64,000 nucleotides of DNA, from contig JAEYXH010000016.1 of the NCBI GenBank assembly GCA_023428545.1, positions 62,001 through 126,000 of the forward strand. The letters are read 5' to 3'. The position numbers and the translations under genes are program-made. Below, in pieces: positions 36,255-45,207 of this stretch. Positions within the stretch are counted from its first letter, which is position 1. Each line of letters opens with the position of its first letter. This stretch comes from Bacteroidota bacterium (GTDB lineage: Bacteria > Bacteroidota > Bacteroidia > Bacteroidales > Prolixibacteraceae). The notes under the pieces are model-generated. The model saw nothing but the letters and a program-made list of their open reading frames with translations. It was not told the DNA's origin and searched no databases.

Positions 36255-37264
36255 TCCTTTACCAGACTGACAACAAGCTCTATCCAATCCGGATGATTGT
36301 TAAGGCTTTCAACCAACTGAATTTTTTCTCCCCCATGTTTTTCGAAAAGCTCCTGGTATTCAACCCCAATCTCATGAATGGTCTCAAGGCAATCGGTTAC
36401 GAATGCCGGAGCTGCCACCAGAATTCTTTTGGCACCTTGCTTTGCCTTTTCAATTATGGTCTCGTCGGAGAATGGCTCCAACCAATTGTTGTCAAGTCGT
36501 GACTGGAATGATGTAGTATACCGGTGTGGTTCCAGATTGAGCGCTGTGGCAAGTTTTCTTGTTGTTTCGTAGCAGGTAGCCTTATAACAGAACCTGCCGT
36601 GATCGGGGAGCGACTCTGCACAATTGCATTGCTTTGCGTCGATTCCCGGATGGGTCTTGTTTACCTGGCTATTTGGCAGGCCATGATAGGAGAATATGAT
36701 GTGGTCGAAGGTGCTTAAATCGTATTTGACAATTCTTTCCCTGAATAGTTCGATAAACCTGGGATCATCATAAAACTGCCCGACAAACCTGACTTCGGGC
36801 ATGACATACCATTTTTTTACAATATCCATCACCCGTTGGTAAACAGTTCCGGTTGTGGAAGAGGCATAATGCGGGAAAAGCGGGAAGACGACAAGTTTAC
36901 GGTAACCTTTTTTTTCAATGATCCCCAATATGTCTTTCAGGTTGGGATTGGCATATCGCATGGCCAGAAAAACCTCGTATTCGTGACCGAGGTTGATTTG
37001 TAATTTGCTTTTCAGTGCCTCGCTCAGGATGATCAGTGGTGATCCTTCAGGTGTCCAAAGTTCACTGTATAGTTTGGCAGATTTGGGGGCACGGAATGGA
37101 ACGATAATTCCGTTGACCAGAAGTTTCTGTGGAATTAATGGGAGGTCAATTACTCTTCTGTCATTCAGGAACTGGAACAAATAGCTACGGACATGACTCA
37201 CTGACGGGGAATCAGGGGTTCCTACATTTACCAGTAAAACTGCGGTCTTTTCTGCATTCATCAT
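36251..37264 (-). CDS. hemH: Ferrochelatase
   Basis: HemH inserts ferrous iron into protoporphyrin IX, the last step of protoheme synthesis. The 337-residue protein opens TAVLLVNVGTPDSPS. The active-site His region is HIIFSYHGLPNSQ (near residue 200) and the conserved acidic segment is VTDCLETIHEIGVEY (near residue 285). Also present is PLFPHYASSTTGT. It is the last gene of the TonB receptor-MFS-hemN-hemG-hemH cluster, 46 bases after hemG. The stop codon overlaps that of the convergent TonB receptor gene by 4 bases. Confidence 0.96.
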   Translation of the reverse strand: MMNAEKTAVLLVNVGTPDSPSVSHVRSYLFQFLNDRRVIDLPLIPQKLLVNGIIVPFRAPKSAKLYSELWTPEGSPLIILSEALKSKLQINLGHEYEVFLAMRYANPNLKDILGIIEKKGYRKLVVFPLFPHYASSTTGTVYQRVMDIVKKWYVMPEVRFVGQFYDDPRFIELFRERIVKYDLSTFDHIIFSYHGLPNSQVNKTHPGIDAKQCNCAESLPDHGRFCYKATCYETTRKLATALNLEPHRYTTSFQSRLDNNWLEPFSDETIIEKAKQGAKRILVAAPAFVTDCLETIHEIGVEYQELFEKHGGEKIQLVESLNNHPDWIELVVSLVKD

Positions 37265-37310
37265 GATCTGGGGCGATTTGTTTTTTTCATTAAGAGAAAC
37301 TTACTCGAAA

Positions 37311-38675
37311 TTATCTTTCGGCAAATTGTTCGGCAATTGTCCTTCCTTGTTTAATCCGGTCGGCCATACCAATGCCATCCCTGATATTGCCTGCCAGTAT
37401 CAACCCGGGATATGCCGTTTCGATTTTACGGATGGCTTCCAGCCGTGCACTTGATTCTGGACCGTATTGGGGAATGGCATACTCATACCGATGAATTTTC
37501 AATAGGTCAGGATTAAACTCTTTCAACTGCATCATGGATTTGATTTCTCTCTCGATGATCGAAACAATTTGTCCATCCGAAAGTTCAGCAATTTCGGGTC
37601 GCCTCATACCTCCCATAAATACTGCCATAAGCGCTCCACCCTCAGGTGCCCGCCCTTTCAGGAATGAAGAGATAAAGAGCGCCCCCAGGATATCGCGTTT
37701 TTCGACAAAGGGTACCAGTCCTCCAAATGCCTTTAACGATTGGCCTTTCCATTCACTGAACCCAAGCGATACCTGGGCAACCCTGGCGTATTTCAGTTGT
37801 GCGATCCGCTTCAAGTCATCAGGGTCGGCAAATTGAATTACCGAAGCAAGTGCGTGCGCTCCTATGGTAGAGATCACATGGGTGAAATGAGGGTAGGATT
37901 CTTTCCCGGTTGAAACTGAATACTGGTTGTTCTCAACAGGCATGACACTAAGCTGATCGCAGTTCAGGATGATATTTTCAACATCAATCTTATTGACCAG
38001 GGCATCAATGAGGTTATGAAGGCCATTTTTTACCGAGAATATTTCTTTGGTTGCCTTTTTGTCTCTGTCGGACTTTGGTTCTCTTGCTTTCTTAAACGAA
38101 CCTTTTATAAAACTGCCGTAATCCTGTTCGAGATTGTAAAGTTTTGGGAGGGCATACTTTGGCACCAGGTGGGCCGGATCACCGGCATAGATGCCGAGAA
38201 TAAAAGGATCAATGGCATAATGAAGAAAACTTGTTCCCATGCGCCGCATAACAAGTTGGGCGAGGGTTTCTTCTGGGTTGTCACCCTTCGGTTTGAACGG
38301 TTCGGCCAGAATCCTGAGTTTATCGGAAATCGTGAAAAGTGGGGTCGAAACTGCTGAAAACAACCCCGATGGAAGAGGTTCCCAGCGATTCCCTTTCCAG
38401 ATCCAGCGGGCTTTTGCTGCCTGGTCGGCTACTTCAAGTTCACAAAGGGGGGTCAATTCCTCCAAAAGTTCGACAGCTTCGGGGTTTCCCAAAACGCCGG
38501 TATTTGGTCCGGATTCGTAGAGGAACCCATTTTCGTTGTGTGTCTGAATGACACCGCCAGGCCGGCTTCCTTTTTCGAATACAGTAACACTATGTCCTTG
38601 CTTTTTAAGGTAATAGGCTGTAGTCAGACCTGTAAGCCCGGCTCCAATAACGGCGATTTTGGGTTTTATCGGCAT
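37311..38675 (-). CDS. hemG: Protoporphyrinogen oxidase (HemY/FAD type)
   Basis: This FAD enzyme oxidises protoporphyrinogen IX to protoporphyrin IX. The 454-residue protein starts with the dinucleotide-binding KIAVIGAGLTGLTTAYYLKKQG and the GG doublet VFEKGSRPGGVIQT. The body follows the FAD-dependent amine-oxidase/PPO fold, and LILAGNIRDGIGMADRIKQG at the C-terminus is the FAD-closing region. This is the HemY-like class, despite the hemG name often used in Bacteroidota; characterised members of this class can use oxygen. The start is 2 bases after the hemN stop codon. Confidence 0.93.
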   Translation of the reverse strand: MPIKPKIAVIGAGLTGLTTAYYLKKQGHSVTVFEKGSRPGGVIQTHNENGFLYESGPNTGVLGNPEAVELLEELTPLCELEVADQAAKARWIWKGNRWEPLPSGLFSAVSTPLFTISDKLRILAEPFKPKGDNPEETLAQLVMRRMGTSFLHYAIDPFILGIYAGDPAHLVPKYALPKLYNLEQDYGSFIKGSFKKAREPKSDRDKKATKEIFSVKNGLHNLIDALVNKIDVENIILNCDQLSVMPVENNQYSVSTGKESYPHFTHVISTIGAHALASVIQFADPDDLKRIAQLKYARVAQVSLGFSEWKGQSLKAFGGLVPFVEKRDILGALFISSFLKGRAPEGGALMAVFMGGMRRPEIAELSDGQIVSIIEREIKSMMQLKEFNPDLLKIHRYEYAIPQYGPESSARLEAIRKIETAYPGLILAGNIRDGIGMADRIKQGRTIAEQFAER

Positions 38676-38677
38676 GG

Positions 38678-40063
38678 TTATAAAGCTTTTGAAAAAGTCT
38701 TGCCTGCCTGTCCTAATGCTGGATCAAAAGAGGCTGCAATATTCCTAACGAAGAATCTGCCCAGTTCAGTAACATTTATTCCTTCGATTGACGATGTCAA
38801 TAATCCATCCTCCTGGAAGGCAGAAAGTTGTTCTTCATCATAACGGATCAATTTGAAAACATCACCAGCCTGAAGATTAAACTTTGAGGCAGTATCTTTC
38901 CATGAAATGAAATAATTGCACATGATCTCATTGATGACATGTCGGATTAATTTCTGGTGTGAAGTTAGTAAATAACCTTTCTCCGTTGTAAACCTGCCTT
39001 CCGAAATGGCCTTGATATAGCTGTTGACCGTCTTGGCATTTTGTGCATAAGCGCTTTCGAGCTGGCTGATGCCGGTTGTGCCAAATGCGTAAACCTGACC
39101 TGTGGTTTCCCTTGTGCAATATCCCTGAAAGTTTCGGTGTAATGTTTTGTTATTAAGGGAGATGGCTAATTCGTCATCAGGCTTGGCAAAGTGATCAAGT
39201 CCAATGGGGGTATATCCGTTTCTTTTCATCATTTCATAGGTGTTCTCAAACATCCTGAGCTTTTCGGAAGGGCCAACCAGGCCTGCCTTCTCAAGAATTG
39301 CCTGTGATTTTTTGATATTTGGAACATGGGCATATGAAAAGGTCACCATGCGGTCGGGTCCGATTGCAAGCGCTTTTTCGATAGTTTGCTCAAAGGAGGC
39401 GACAGTCTGGTGAGGCAATCCATATATAAAATCAAGGTTGACTTTTGCTTTGCCTGATCCCTGGACCTGCTTTACAAAATGGTCAATGGGAATGGACGGA
39501 ATTTCACGGTTTACCGTATTTAACACGTCTTCCGAGAAATCCTGGACACCAAGGCTGATGCGGTTGAATCCCAAATCAATCAGGCTGTCGACATATGCAT
39601 GGTCGAGATGGGCAGGATTACATTCAATGGCAATTTCGGGTGTATCAATGAAGGTGAAATTTTCTCGAAGCAACTCCATGATTCCGGTAATCTGCGGAAT
39701 ATCCAGGCTGTTGGGAGTACCTCCCCCCCAGTGGACCTGGCTGACCTTGCGGGATGGATCAAGCAGCGGCCTGACCATTTTAATCTCCTGCTTAAGAGCT
39801 TCCAGATAGTTGCTCTTCATTGTCTCATTCCGAGTTATGTGCGTGTTGCACCCACAGTAATAGCATAACTGGGGACAAAATGGGATATGAATATAAATGG
39901 AAATATTTTGCGGATCATCTTCATTTGACCTGATGACCGATTCCCTGAACTCTTTCTCCGTGAACTCCTTCCCGAAAAAATTAGCGGGAGGATAGCTGGT
40001 ATATCTTGGAACCGGGACGTTGTATTTATCGACAAGGTATTCTGGAATATTAATCACGTTCAT
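38678..40063 (-). CDS. hemN: Oxygen-independent coproporphyrinogen III dehydrogenase
   Basis: This radical-SAM enzyme decarboxylates coproporphyrinogen III to protoporphyrinogen IX without oxygen. From the ATG at 40063 it has 461 residues, the length of true HemN rather than HemW. The [4Fe-4S] motif CPQLCYYC is at residues 63-70, with the additional Cys72 that marks HemN. N-terminal VPRYTSYPPANFF and the later WGGGTPN and NIDFIYGLP-like text (NLDFIYGLPHQT) agree. A GTG at 40075 is an alternative start; either way it overlaps the end of the MFS gene. The C-terminal region present in HemN and absent in HemW is retained. Confidence 0.95.
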   Translation of the reverse strand: MNVINIPEYLVDKYNVPVPRYTSYPPANFFGKEFTEKEFRESVIRSNEDDPQNISIYIHIPFCPQLCYYCGCNTHITRNETMKSNYLEALKQEIKMVRPLLDPSRKVSQVHWGGGTPNSLDIPQITGIMELLRENFTFIDTPEIAIECNPAHLDHAYVDSLIDLGFNRISLGVQDFSEDVLNTVNREIPSIPIDHFVKQVQGSGKAKVNLDFIYGLPHQTVASFEQTIEKALAIGPDRMVTFSYAHVPNIKKSQAILEKAGLVGPSEKLRMFENTYEMMKRNGYTPIGLDHFAKPDDELAISLNNKTLHRNFQGYCTRETTGQVYAFGTTGISQLESAYAQNAKTVNSYIKAISEGRFTTEKGYLLTSHQKLIRHVINEIMCNYFISWKDTASKFNLQAGDVFKLIRYDEEQLSAFQEDGLLTSSIEGINVTELGRFFVRNIAASFDPALGQAGKTFSKAL

Positions 40064-41258
40064 AGAATTTTTCACGGTATAACGAATATAAAAGTATGAT
40101 GATGACTACGCCAAGAACCATCTCGCCAAAAAATAGTCCACGGTAGGTAAATGTATCAGCAATTTTGCCGCTTGACACGGATATGATGAGGCTGCTCAGG
40201 TGGGTCAGAACAATCTGGACAGTAAAGTCGGTTCCTTCCTTCCCTTTACGCACAATACCCATGGATAAGGTGTAAATGAATACCGACGACATGGCATAAG
40301 CGGCCCATAGAAAAATGATGCCAATATAAACCAGGTAAGGGGGATGTGACGTGAATGTAAGCCAGGTAAAGTAGGCTGCCACCAAAAAGTTGATGACAGG
40401 CAGTATCAGCAGGGTTTTTTTGAGTCCCTTCTTTTTGATAAACATTCCTGCAGGAATGGTCATCAGGGCACCGGTTCCTGTACCAACAATTCCAACGATA
40501 AACCCGATTTTTTTGACAGAATACCCCAGGTCAACCAAATAGGGCTTGAGCATGGTGAGTATTCCAATGATCCCGGCATAGAATAACATCAGCAATAAAA
40601 TGTGCCTCCAAATTCCCTTTTGGTTAAAAAAATGTGCAAAATCGAGCCAGGAGACTTTTTTCTTTGATTCATGATGGATTCTTTGTGCAGAGGCTTTGTA
40701 AAAGGTAACAGGAATCAGTGCAACCAACACAAGACCGGCCAACCCAAAAAGAAGGTTAGACCAACCGTAATAATGGTAAATAACCAGCAAGACACCGCTC
40801 CCAACCATAGTACCCAGGAAATTCCCGGCCGATTGCATACTGTTTCCCAGGCTTCGCTCTTCCTTTTTGAGCGACAGTATGGCAAAAGCATCGGTTGCAA
40901 TATCCTGCGTGGCAGATGCCGTAAAGGCAATAACCATCAAAACCACGATGGTCATGAAATCTGTCTGGAGGTCCAGGAATGCTATGGCAACAATCACGAT
41001 GGCGTAGAAGATCTCAGATCCCAGTATCCATTTTCGGTAATCACGCAGGTTTTGGCTGGTATGATCAATAAAGGGTGCCCAGAAAAACTTGATAATCCAG
41101 GGGAGTTTGATCAACTGAAGGTACCCAATTGACTCGAGAGAATAATTTTCCATACGCATGATGACAGGCACCACCGTGGAAAAGAAGCTCATCGGGATCG
41201 ACTGAGCCAAATAAAGGTTGAGCAGTGTAAAATACTTGCTGAATTCTTTTTTAAACAT
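40050..41258 (-). CDS. Major facilitator superfamily transporter (AmpG/RhtX-FptX-like)
   Basis: The 402-residue inner-membrane protein has twelve predicted helices. N-terminal LYLAQSIPMSFFSTVVPVIM and the later FTASATQDIATDAFAI are typical of the AmpG-like branch of MFS, which also contains the RhtX/FptX siderophore importers. The gene starts 9 bases downstream of a TonB receptor gene and overlaps hemN, so it is embedded in a porphyrin operon. The natural inference is import into the cytoplasm of the same porphyrin or chelate that the receptor brings across the outer membrane; direction and substrate are not shown by sequence. Confidence 0.85.
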   Translation of the reverse strand: MFKKEFSKYFTLLNLYLAQSIPMSFFSTVVPVIMRMENYSLESIGYLQLIKLPWIIKFFWAPFIDHTSQNLRDYRKWILGSEIFYAIVIVAIAFLDLQTDFMTIVVLMVIAFTASATQDIATDAFAILSLKKEERSLGNSMQSAGNFLGTMVGSGVLLVIYHYYGWSNLLFGLAGLVLVALIPVTFYKASAQRIHHESKKKVSWLDFAHFFNQKGIWRHILLLMLFYAGIIGILTMLKPYLVDLGYSVKKIGFIVGIVGTGTGALMTIPAGMFIKKKGLKKTLLILPVINFLVAAYFTWLTFTSHPPYLVYIGIIFLWAAYAMSSVFIYTLSMGIVRKGKEGTDFTVQIVLTHLSSLIISVSSGKIADTFTYRGLFFGEMVLGVVIIILLYSLYREKFYERD

Positions 41259-41267
41259 GATTCCTTT

Positions 41268-43373
41268 TTAGAACATAAATTTGAGGCTGATCCCCATCGA
41301 TGACGGTTTGCCAACTTGGACATATGCATTGTTCAAAGCTGTGAAATAGAACGAATTATATGTCTCATTTAGCATGTTTTTTCCCCAAAAAGCCAGTTCC
41401 GCATTTTTGTGCGTCAATGTAATGCGACTGTTCAAGAGACCATATTGTTCCTGCCATGCAGAGTTATCCTCATGCCAGTAGTGTTTTCCAAAAAGCTGGT
41501 ATACCGAATACAGACGAATATTTTCGAGGAATTTCCGGTTGACATTGATGGTATAATTTCCTCCGAGGCTGGCAGTCCTTTCTGGTACATATGGCAAGTA
41601 GTTTCCACTGTAATCGAGCGTCTGGCTGCGGACATACTCTACAAATTTCGCTTTGTTATACCCGGCGGTAGCCCAAATCTCAAGGTTGGTTACCGGTACA
41701 GCCTTAATTTCCAGTTCAACACCGTTGCTTTCAGACTTGCCTGCATTTTTCAGCATGGACCCTTGTCCTGATGGCACTGGCTGGTAAATTTGCTGGTTTT
41801 CCCAATCAATCATAAACACGGCCAGGTTAGTAAAGAGTTTGTTGTTGAGAAAACGAGCTTTCAGTCCGGCTTCGTAGTTCCAACTGCTTTCCGCTTTAAA
41901 AGAACGATCTTCTTCCCGTTCAAATGTACTGTTGAATCCTCCTGCATTATAGCCTTTTGCAACAGTGACATAGGGTGTGAAGCTATTGGAAAGATTGTAT
42001 TGTAAAGCCAGTTTGGGCAATACCTCAAACGATTCGGTGGTGCTCTGCACATCTTCAACCTGGGTTGAAGCTCCAAGGAGTTTTCTGTAATGCTGGTAAT
42101 CGAGTGTCGCTTTTTCAAAATCGACCCGGATTCCACCGGTAATAGAAAGAGCCCCAAATTTCAGGATTGATTGGTGGAAAATTGCAATTCCGGAATTTCC
42201 GTTATTATAATCCTTACTAACAACTAATTCACCCGGTAATTTTTGTGCTGCCTGCAAGACTTTTCCATAGGTAACGTCAACAGTTTTGTCAAGCGATTGG
42301 TGAAATCCAAACACGCCGAAGAGCCATTCATATCTTTCATTTTCGTAAGACTGTATTGAAACTTCCTGTGCGACCATGTTTTGTTTCTGCCATTGCATCA
42401 CATAATACATGTCGCGCTCGGTAAAATCCTGGTCAATGTCCTGTTCGTCATCCATGTACTGGTAGCTGGTTACTGCCCTGAGCCGAAAGGCAGGAGCGCT
42501 GTATTCAATGTTCAATCCATTGGATACCAAAGTTCTCTCATATCCACTTACATGGTCGTAATTGATTTCTTTGGCCTTTTGCTCTGTTTTGTCATATATG
42601 GCATAGGGATATCCACCCTGGTCATTGTTTTCGAACTGGAAGTTGTACTGCATTCTCAGTCTATCGGTAGGGGTATATAGCAATTTGATCCGGCCCGAGT
42701 AGCTATTGAGTTTATCCACAGCTTCACCGTTATGTACATTGGTATAAAAACCTCCGTTATGAAGCTGGTTGAAGTTGAGCATCAGTGCTAGGTCTTTTGA
42801 CAGTGGCTGGTTGTGCAAGAGACTGGTATTAACCTGGTTGTAGTTTCCATACGAAAACTTGACTGCAGTATTACGGTCGTCTGAAGGTTCAGCCGTAAAT
42901 ATATTCACCAATCCACCCATTGTATTTCTCCCATATAAGGTTCCTTGGGGACCTCTAAGAACTTCAATACGTTCGAGATCAAAGTAGTCAAAATTAAATG
43001 CCGACTTTTCAAAGTAGGGAATATTGTCGACATACAGACCAACAGAGGGTGTATTGATGCGTGTCCCAATTCCACGAATATATACCGGAGAAGTGAGCTT
43101 GGAGCCATAATCGGGCATAAAGAAATTGGGTATCAAGCCACTGATATCCGGGAGTGAGCCGATCTGGTAATTTTCCAGAATACGGGCAGGCATCATCGTC
43201 GCAGCTGCCGGAATCTGGAAAATATTGCTGTTGTATTTTGGAGACCGGATGGTAATTTCATCAATATTCAGATTCCTGATTTTGGCAGTATCCGCTTCAG
43301 GTTCGAAAATATCCTGGGAATACCCCATGGAGTATATGAGTAAGGTAATGGTAAGAATATACAGGGATTTCAT
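41268..43373 (-). CDS. TonB-dependent receptor heading the hem cluster
   Basis: This 701-residue outer-membrane receptor has a signal peptide (MKSLYILTITLLIYSMGYSQ). A short TonB-box-like region (DEITIRSP near residue 38) is followed by the plug with PVYIRGIGTRINTPSVGLYVD and VLRGPQGTLYGRNTMGGLVN. The barrel runs to a terminal ISLKFMF. There is no carboxypeptidase-like extension and no SusD partner. The RGPQGTLYGRNTMGG text is typical of siderophore/heme-type receptors. It is the first gene of the cluster with an MFS importer and hemN-hemG-hemH, all within 9-46 bases of one another or overlapping. Ligand assignment to a porphyrin is inference from this context. Confidence 0.9.
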   Translation of the reverse strand: MKSLYILTITLLIYSMGYSQDIFEPEADTAKIRNLNIDEITIRSPKYNSNIFQIPAAATMMPARILENYQIGSLPDISGLIPNFFMPDYGSKLTSPVYIRGIGTRINTPSVGLYVDNIPYFEKSAFNFDYFDLERIEVLRGPQGTLYGRNTMGGLVNIFTAEPSDDRNTAVKFSYGNYNQVNTSLLHNQPLSKDLALMLNFNQLHNGGFYTNVHNGEAVDKLNSYSGRIKLLYTPTDRLRMQYNFQFENNDQGGYPYAIYDKTEQKAKEINYDHVSGYERTLVSNGLNIEYSAPAFRLRAVTSYQYMDDEQDIDQDFTERDMYYVMQWQKQNMVAQEVSIQSYENERYEWLFGVFGFHQSLDKTVDVTYGKVLQAAQKLPGELVVSKDYNNGNSGIAIFHQSILKFGALSITGGIRVDFEKATLDYQHYRKLLGASTQVEDVQSTTESFEVLPKLALQYNLSNSFTPYVTVAKGYNAGGFNSTFEREEDRSFKAESSWNYEAGLKARFLNNKLFTNLAVFMIDWENQQIYQPVPSGQGSMLKNAGKSESNGVELEIKAVPVTNLEIWATAGYNKAKFVEYVRSQTLDYSGNYLPYVPERTASLGGNYTINVNRKFLENIRLYSVYQLFGKHYWHEDNSAWQEQYGLLNSRITLTHKNAELAFWGKNMLNETYNSFYFTALNNAYVQVGKPSSMGISLKFMF

Positions 43374-43684
43374 ACAAGATCTTTTTAACGTTATTTCATG
43401 TGATTAAATTGGCCTTTCCCATACGAAATAATGGGTGATGTGTGATTTTTGTGAGTTTCGGATTTGTCATGGATTCTGGTGATTAATCCAGTTTTATCAA
43501 CTGAATTTCTTCCTCAATTATTCAATCCTAAGCCTGCCATTGTGATCAACTGGTTTCCGACATCCGTAACTATATTTGCCGGATATTCGGGTCAGATTAC
43601 ATGATTGATTGAATTGGCCGGATATACGCCTGAAACTCTTCACCCTCTATGAAACAGGTGTTTTAAGCAGAAAGGCCTGCCAGG
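43374..43684. other. Intergenic leader of the TonB receptor-hem cluster
   Basis: This interval of 311 bases holds no exact TAnnTTTG on the minus strand and no recognisable riboswitch. The short sequence GCCGGATAT recurs near 43576 and 43617, perhaps by chance. It should contain the control region of the hem cluster unless that is transcribed from further upstream with the small gene at 43685. Confidence 0.35.
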
Positions 43685-44026
43685 TCATGAATGCAGATGT
43701 GGGGGAGGACGATTAAAAAGATGGTATGAAAATTCCGTTACAATGCCCGGTGGATCAGGTGGTAAACAGATCAGATTTGTTACATGATTGACAATAACCG
43801 AAATCTTGGCTGACTCCAGGGCAACCCAATAATCAACCGATTCAGAAATTATGAGGCCGTAGCCGGCATCATAATCCTGCACCCATTCATAATTTCCGGT
43901 ATCAATAGGTTTGGGAATGTCATTTATATTGCCTGATGACGGGGCAGTAAAAAGAAAATAAACGGCATAGAAAAAAACCATTATAACATAAGGCATATGT
44001 GTTGTAAATATTCCGAATGTAAACAT
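43685..44026 (-). CDS. Small membrane-anchored protein of unknown function
   Basis: The 113-residue protein has one clear hydrophobic helix (about residues 11-30, MPYVIMVFFYAVYFLFTA). A polar domain of about 80 residues follows (SSGNINDIPKPIDTGNYEWVQDYDAGYG...), ending with a Pro/His tail, PPPHLHS. The composition is that of a real protein rather than a shadow frame. A -7 element (TAGTTTTG, 44075-44068) lies 42 bases upstream. It is transcribed toward the TonB receptor-hem cluster and may be its first gene, although 311 bases intervene. No family was recognised. Confidence 0.55.
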   Translation of the reverse strand: MFTFGIFTTHMPYVIMVFFYAVYFLFTAPSSGNINDIPKPIDTGNYEWVQDYDAGYGLIISESVDYWVALESAKISVIVNHVTNLICLPPDPPGIVTEFSYHLFNRPPPHLHS

Positions 44027-44413
44027 GATTAATCCGTTTGAGATATTCCTTTTTAATTATTTGGTGCCAAAACTAAAGAAAAATTCAATAAGTCAGATAT
44101 CTACATGTTTTAAAGCATTTATAATTCATTAGGTACCGATTGCATAATGAGCTGCTATTTAAGCTTCTTGCTAATGATTCGTTGAGTTTTTTATGGTTCT
44201 GGAATTGTATTAAAGTCAGTAATTTATAGTAATTCTAAGATAACCATCGTGGTATTTGATATACATTTACACCTGAACAATACCTGACTGGCTTACGAAA
44301 GAGCAGAGGATCAAATTCTGGAAGATATACTCGGCTTATAGTATTGGTGAATGTAAATCACTACGAGGGATTTGAATTAATTTTTTTATTACAAAATAGA
44401 ATATTTTCCTGTT
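44027..44413. other. Intergenic interval between the small membrane protein gene and the ketolase gene
   Basis: This divergent region of 387 bases is AT-rich. It contains the -7 candidate for the minus-strand small gene at 44068-44075. No TAnnTTTG element or hairpin was seen for the plus-strand ketolase gene. Confidence 0.4.
44068..44075 (-). promoter_or_regulatory. Candidate -7 element of the small membrane protein gene
   Basis: TAGTTTTG on the minus strand, 42 bases upstream of the ATG at 44026. No -33 TTG at proper spacing. Confidence 0.3.
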
Positions 44414-45133
44414 ATGAAAAACAAAACTCGACCTGCCGGTAATCTTGGAGTGTGGATAGCACTTATAATATATGCCTTGTGGCTTGGGCACCTTGTGTTT
44501 ACCCTTGCATTTGTGACAGTTGAATGGAGCTCCTTTTTGTTTTGGGCCCACATTCTTTTACAGGGATATTTGTTTACAGGTTTGTTTATTACCGGTCATG
44601 ATGCCATGCACGGGACTGTTTCCAGGAACCGCAGGCTGAATGACATCATTGGTTGGGTGTCCACGCTTTCTTTTGCCTTTTTATCCTATGATCGATTGAG
44701 GAAAAATCATTATTTGCACCATCAATTTCCTGCCTCGGCGAAGGATCCGGATTTTCACCCGACAAGCAACAATGTGCTTTTATGGTGGGTAAGGTTTATG
44801 ATTCATTATACGACTTGGTGGCAACTTGTCCTAATGGCTGTAACATTCAATGTTTTGCTGATTTGGTTTTCTGTAGCACAACTGCTGATGTTTTGGGTGG
44901 TTCCGGCATTTCTGGGCACTTTTCAGCTGTTTGTTTTCGGGACCTTTATCCCACATCGAAGGCCACATACAGAGCTGATGGGGATTCACAGGGCACGAAC
45001 CCTAACCAGGAACCATTGGATTGCAATGCTGACCTGCTATTTTTTCGGCTATCACCGGGAACACCATATCCGTCCAACAGTTCCATGGTGGAAGTTGTAT
45101 TCAGTGAAAGATCCGGAATTTCCTGTCGTGTGA
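44414..45133 (+). CDS. CrtW-like beta-carotene ketolase (membrane fatty acid desaturase family)
   Basis: This 239-residue integral-membrane di-iron oxygenase shows the full set of histidine clusters of the CrtW branch. HDAMH is at residues 62-66 (in GLFITGHDAMHGTV), HYLHH at 99-103 followed by the acidic DPDFH, and a late YHREHH at 213-218 followed by PTVPWWKL. The intervening QLFVFGTFIPHR is also a CrtW feature. CrtW adds keto groups to beta-ionone rings, giving echinenone, canthaxanthin or astaxanthin. No other carotenoid gene is in the window, so the substrate must come from elsewhere in the genome. A related desaturase activity cannot be fully excluded. Confidence 0.75.
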   Translation: MKNKTRPAGNLGVWIALIIYALWLGHLVFTLAFVTVEWSSFLFWAHILLQGYLFTGLFITGHDAMHGTVSRNRRLNDIIGWVSTLSFAFLSYDRLRKNHYLHHQFPASAKDPDFHPTSNNVLLWWVRFMIHYTTWWQLVLMAVTFNVLLIWFSVAQLLMFWVVPAFLGTFQLFVFGTFIPHRRPHTELMGIHRARTLTRNHWIAMLTCYFFGYHREHHIRPTVPWWKLYSVKDPEFPVV

Positions 45134-45207
45134 CTAACTTTTTGAAATCATGTAAGAATCTGGTCAACCTTTCATCTTATGCTTAAGAAAGGGCTATTCG
45201 CATTTGC

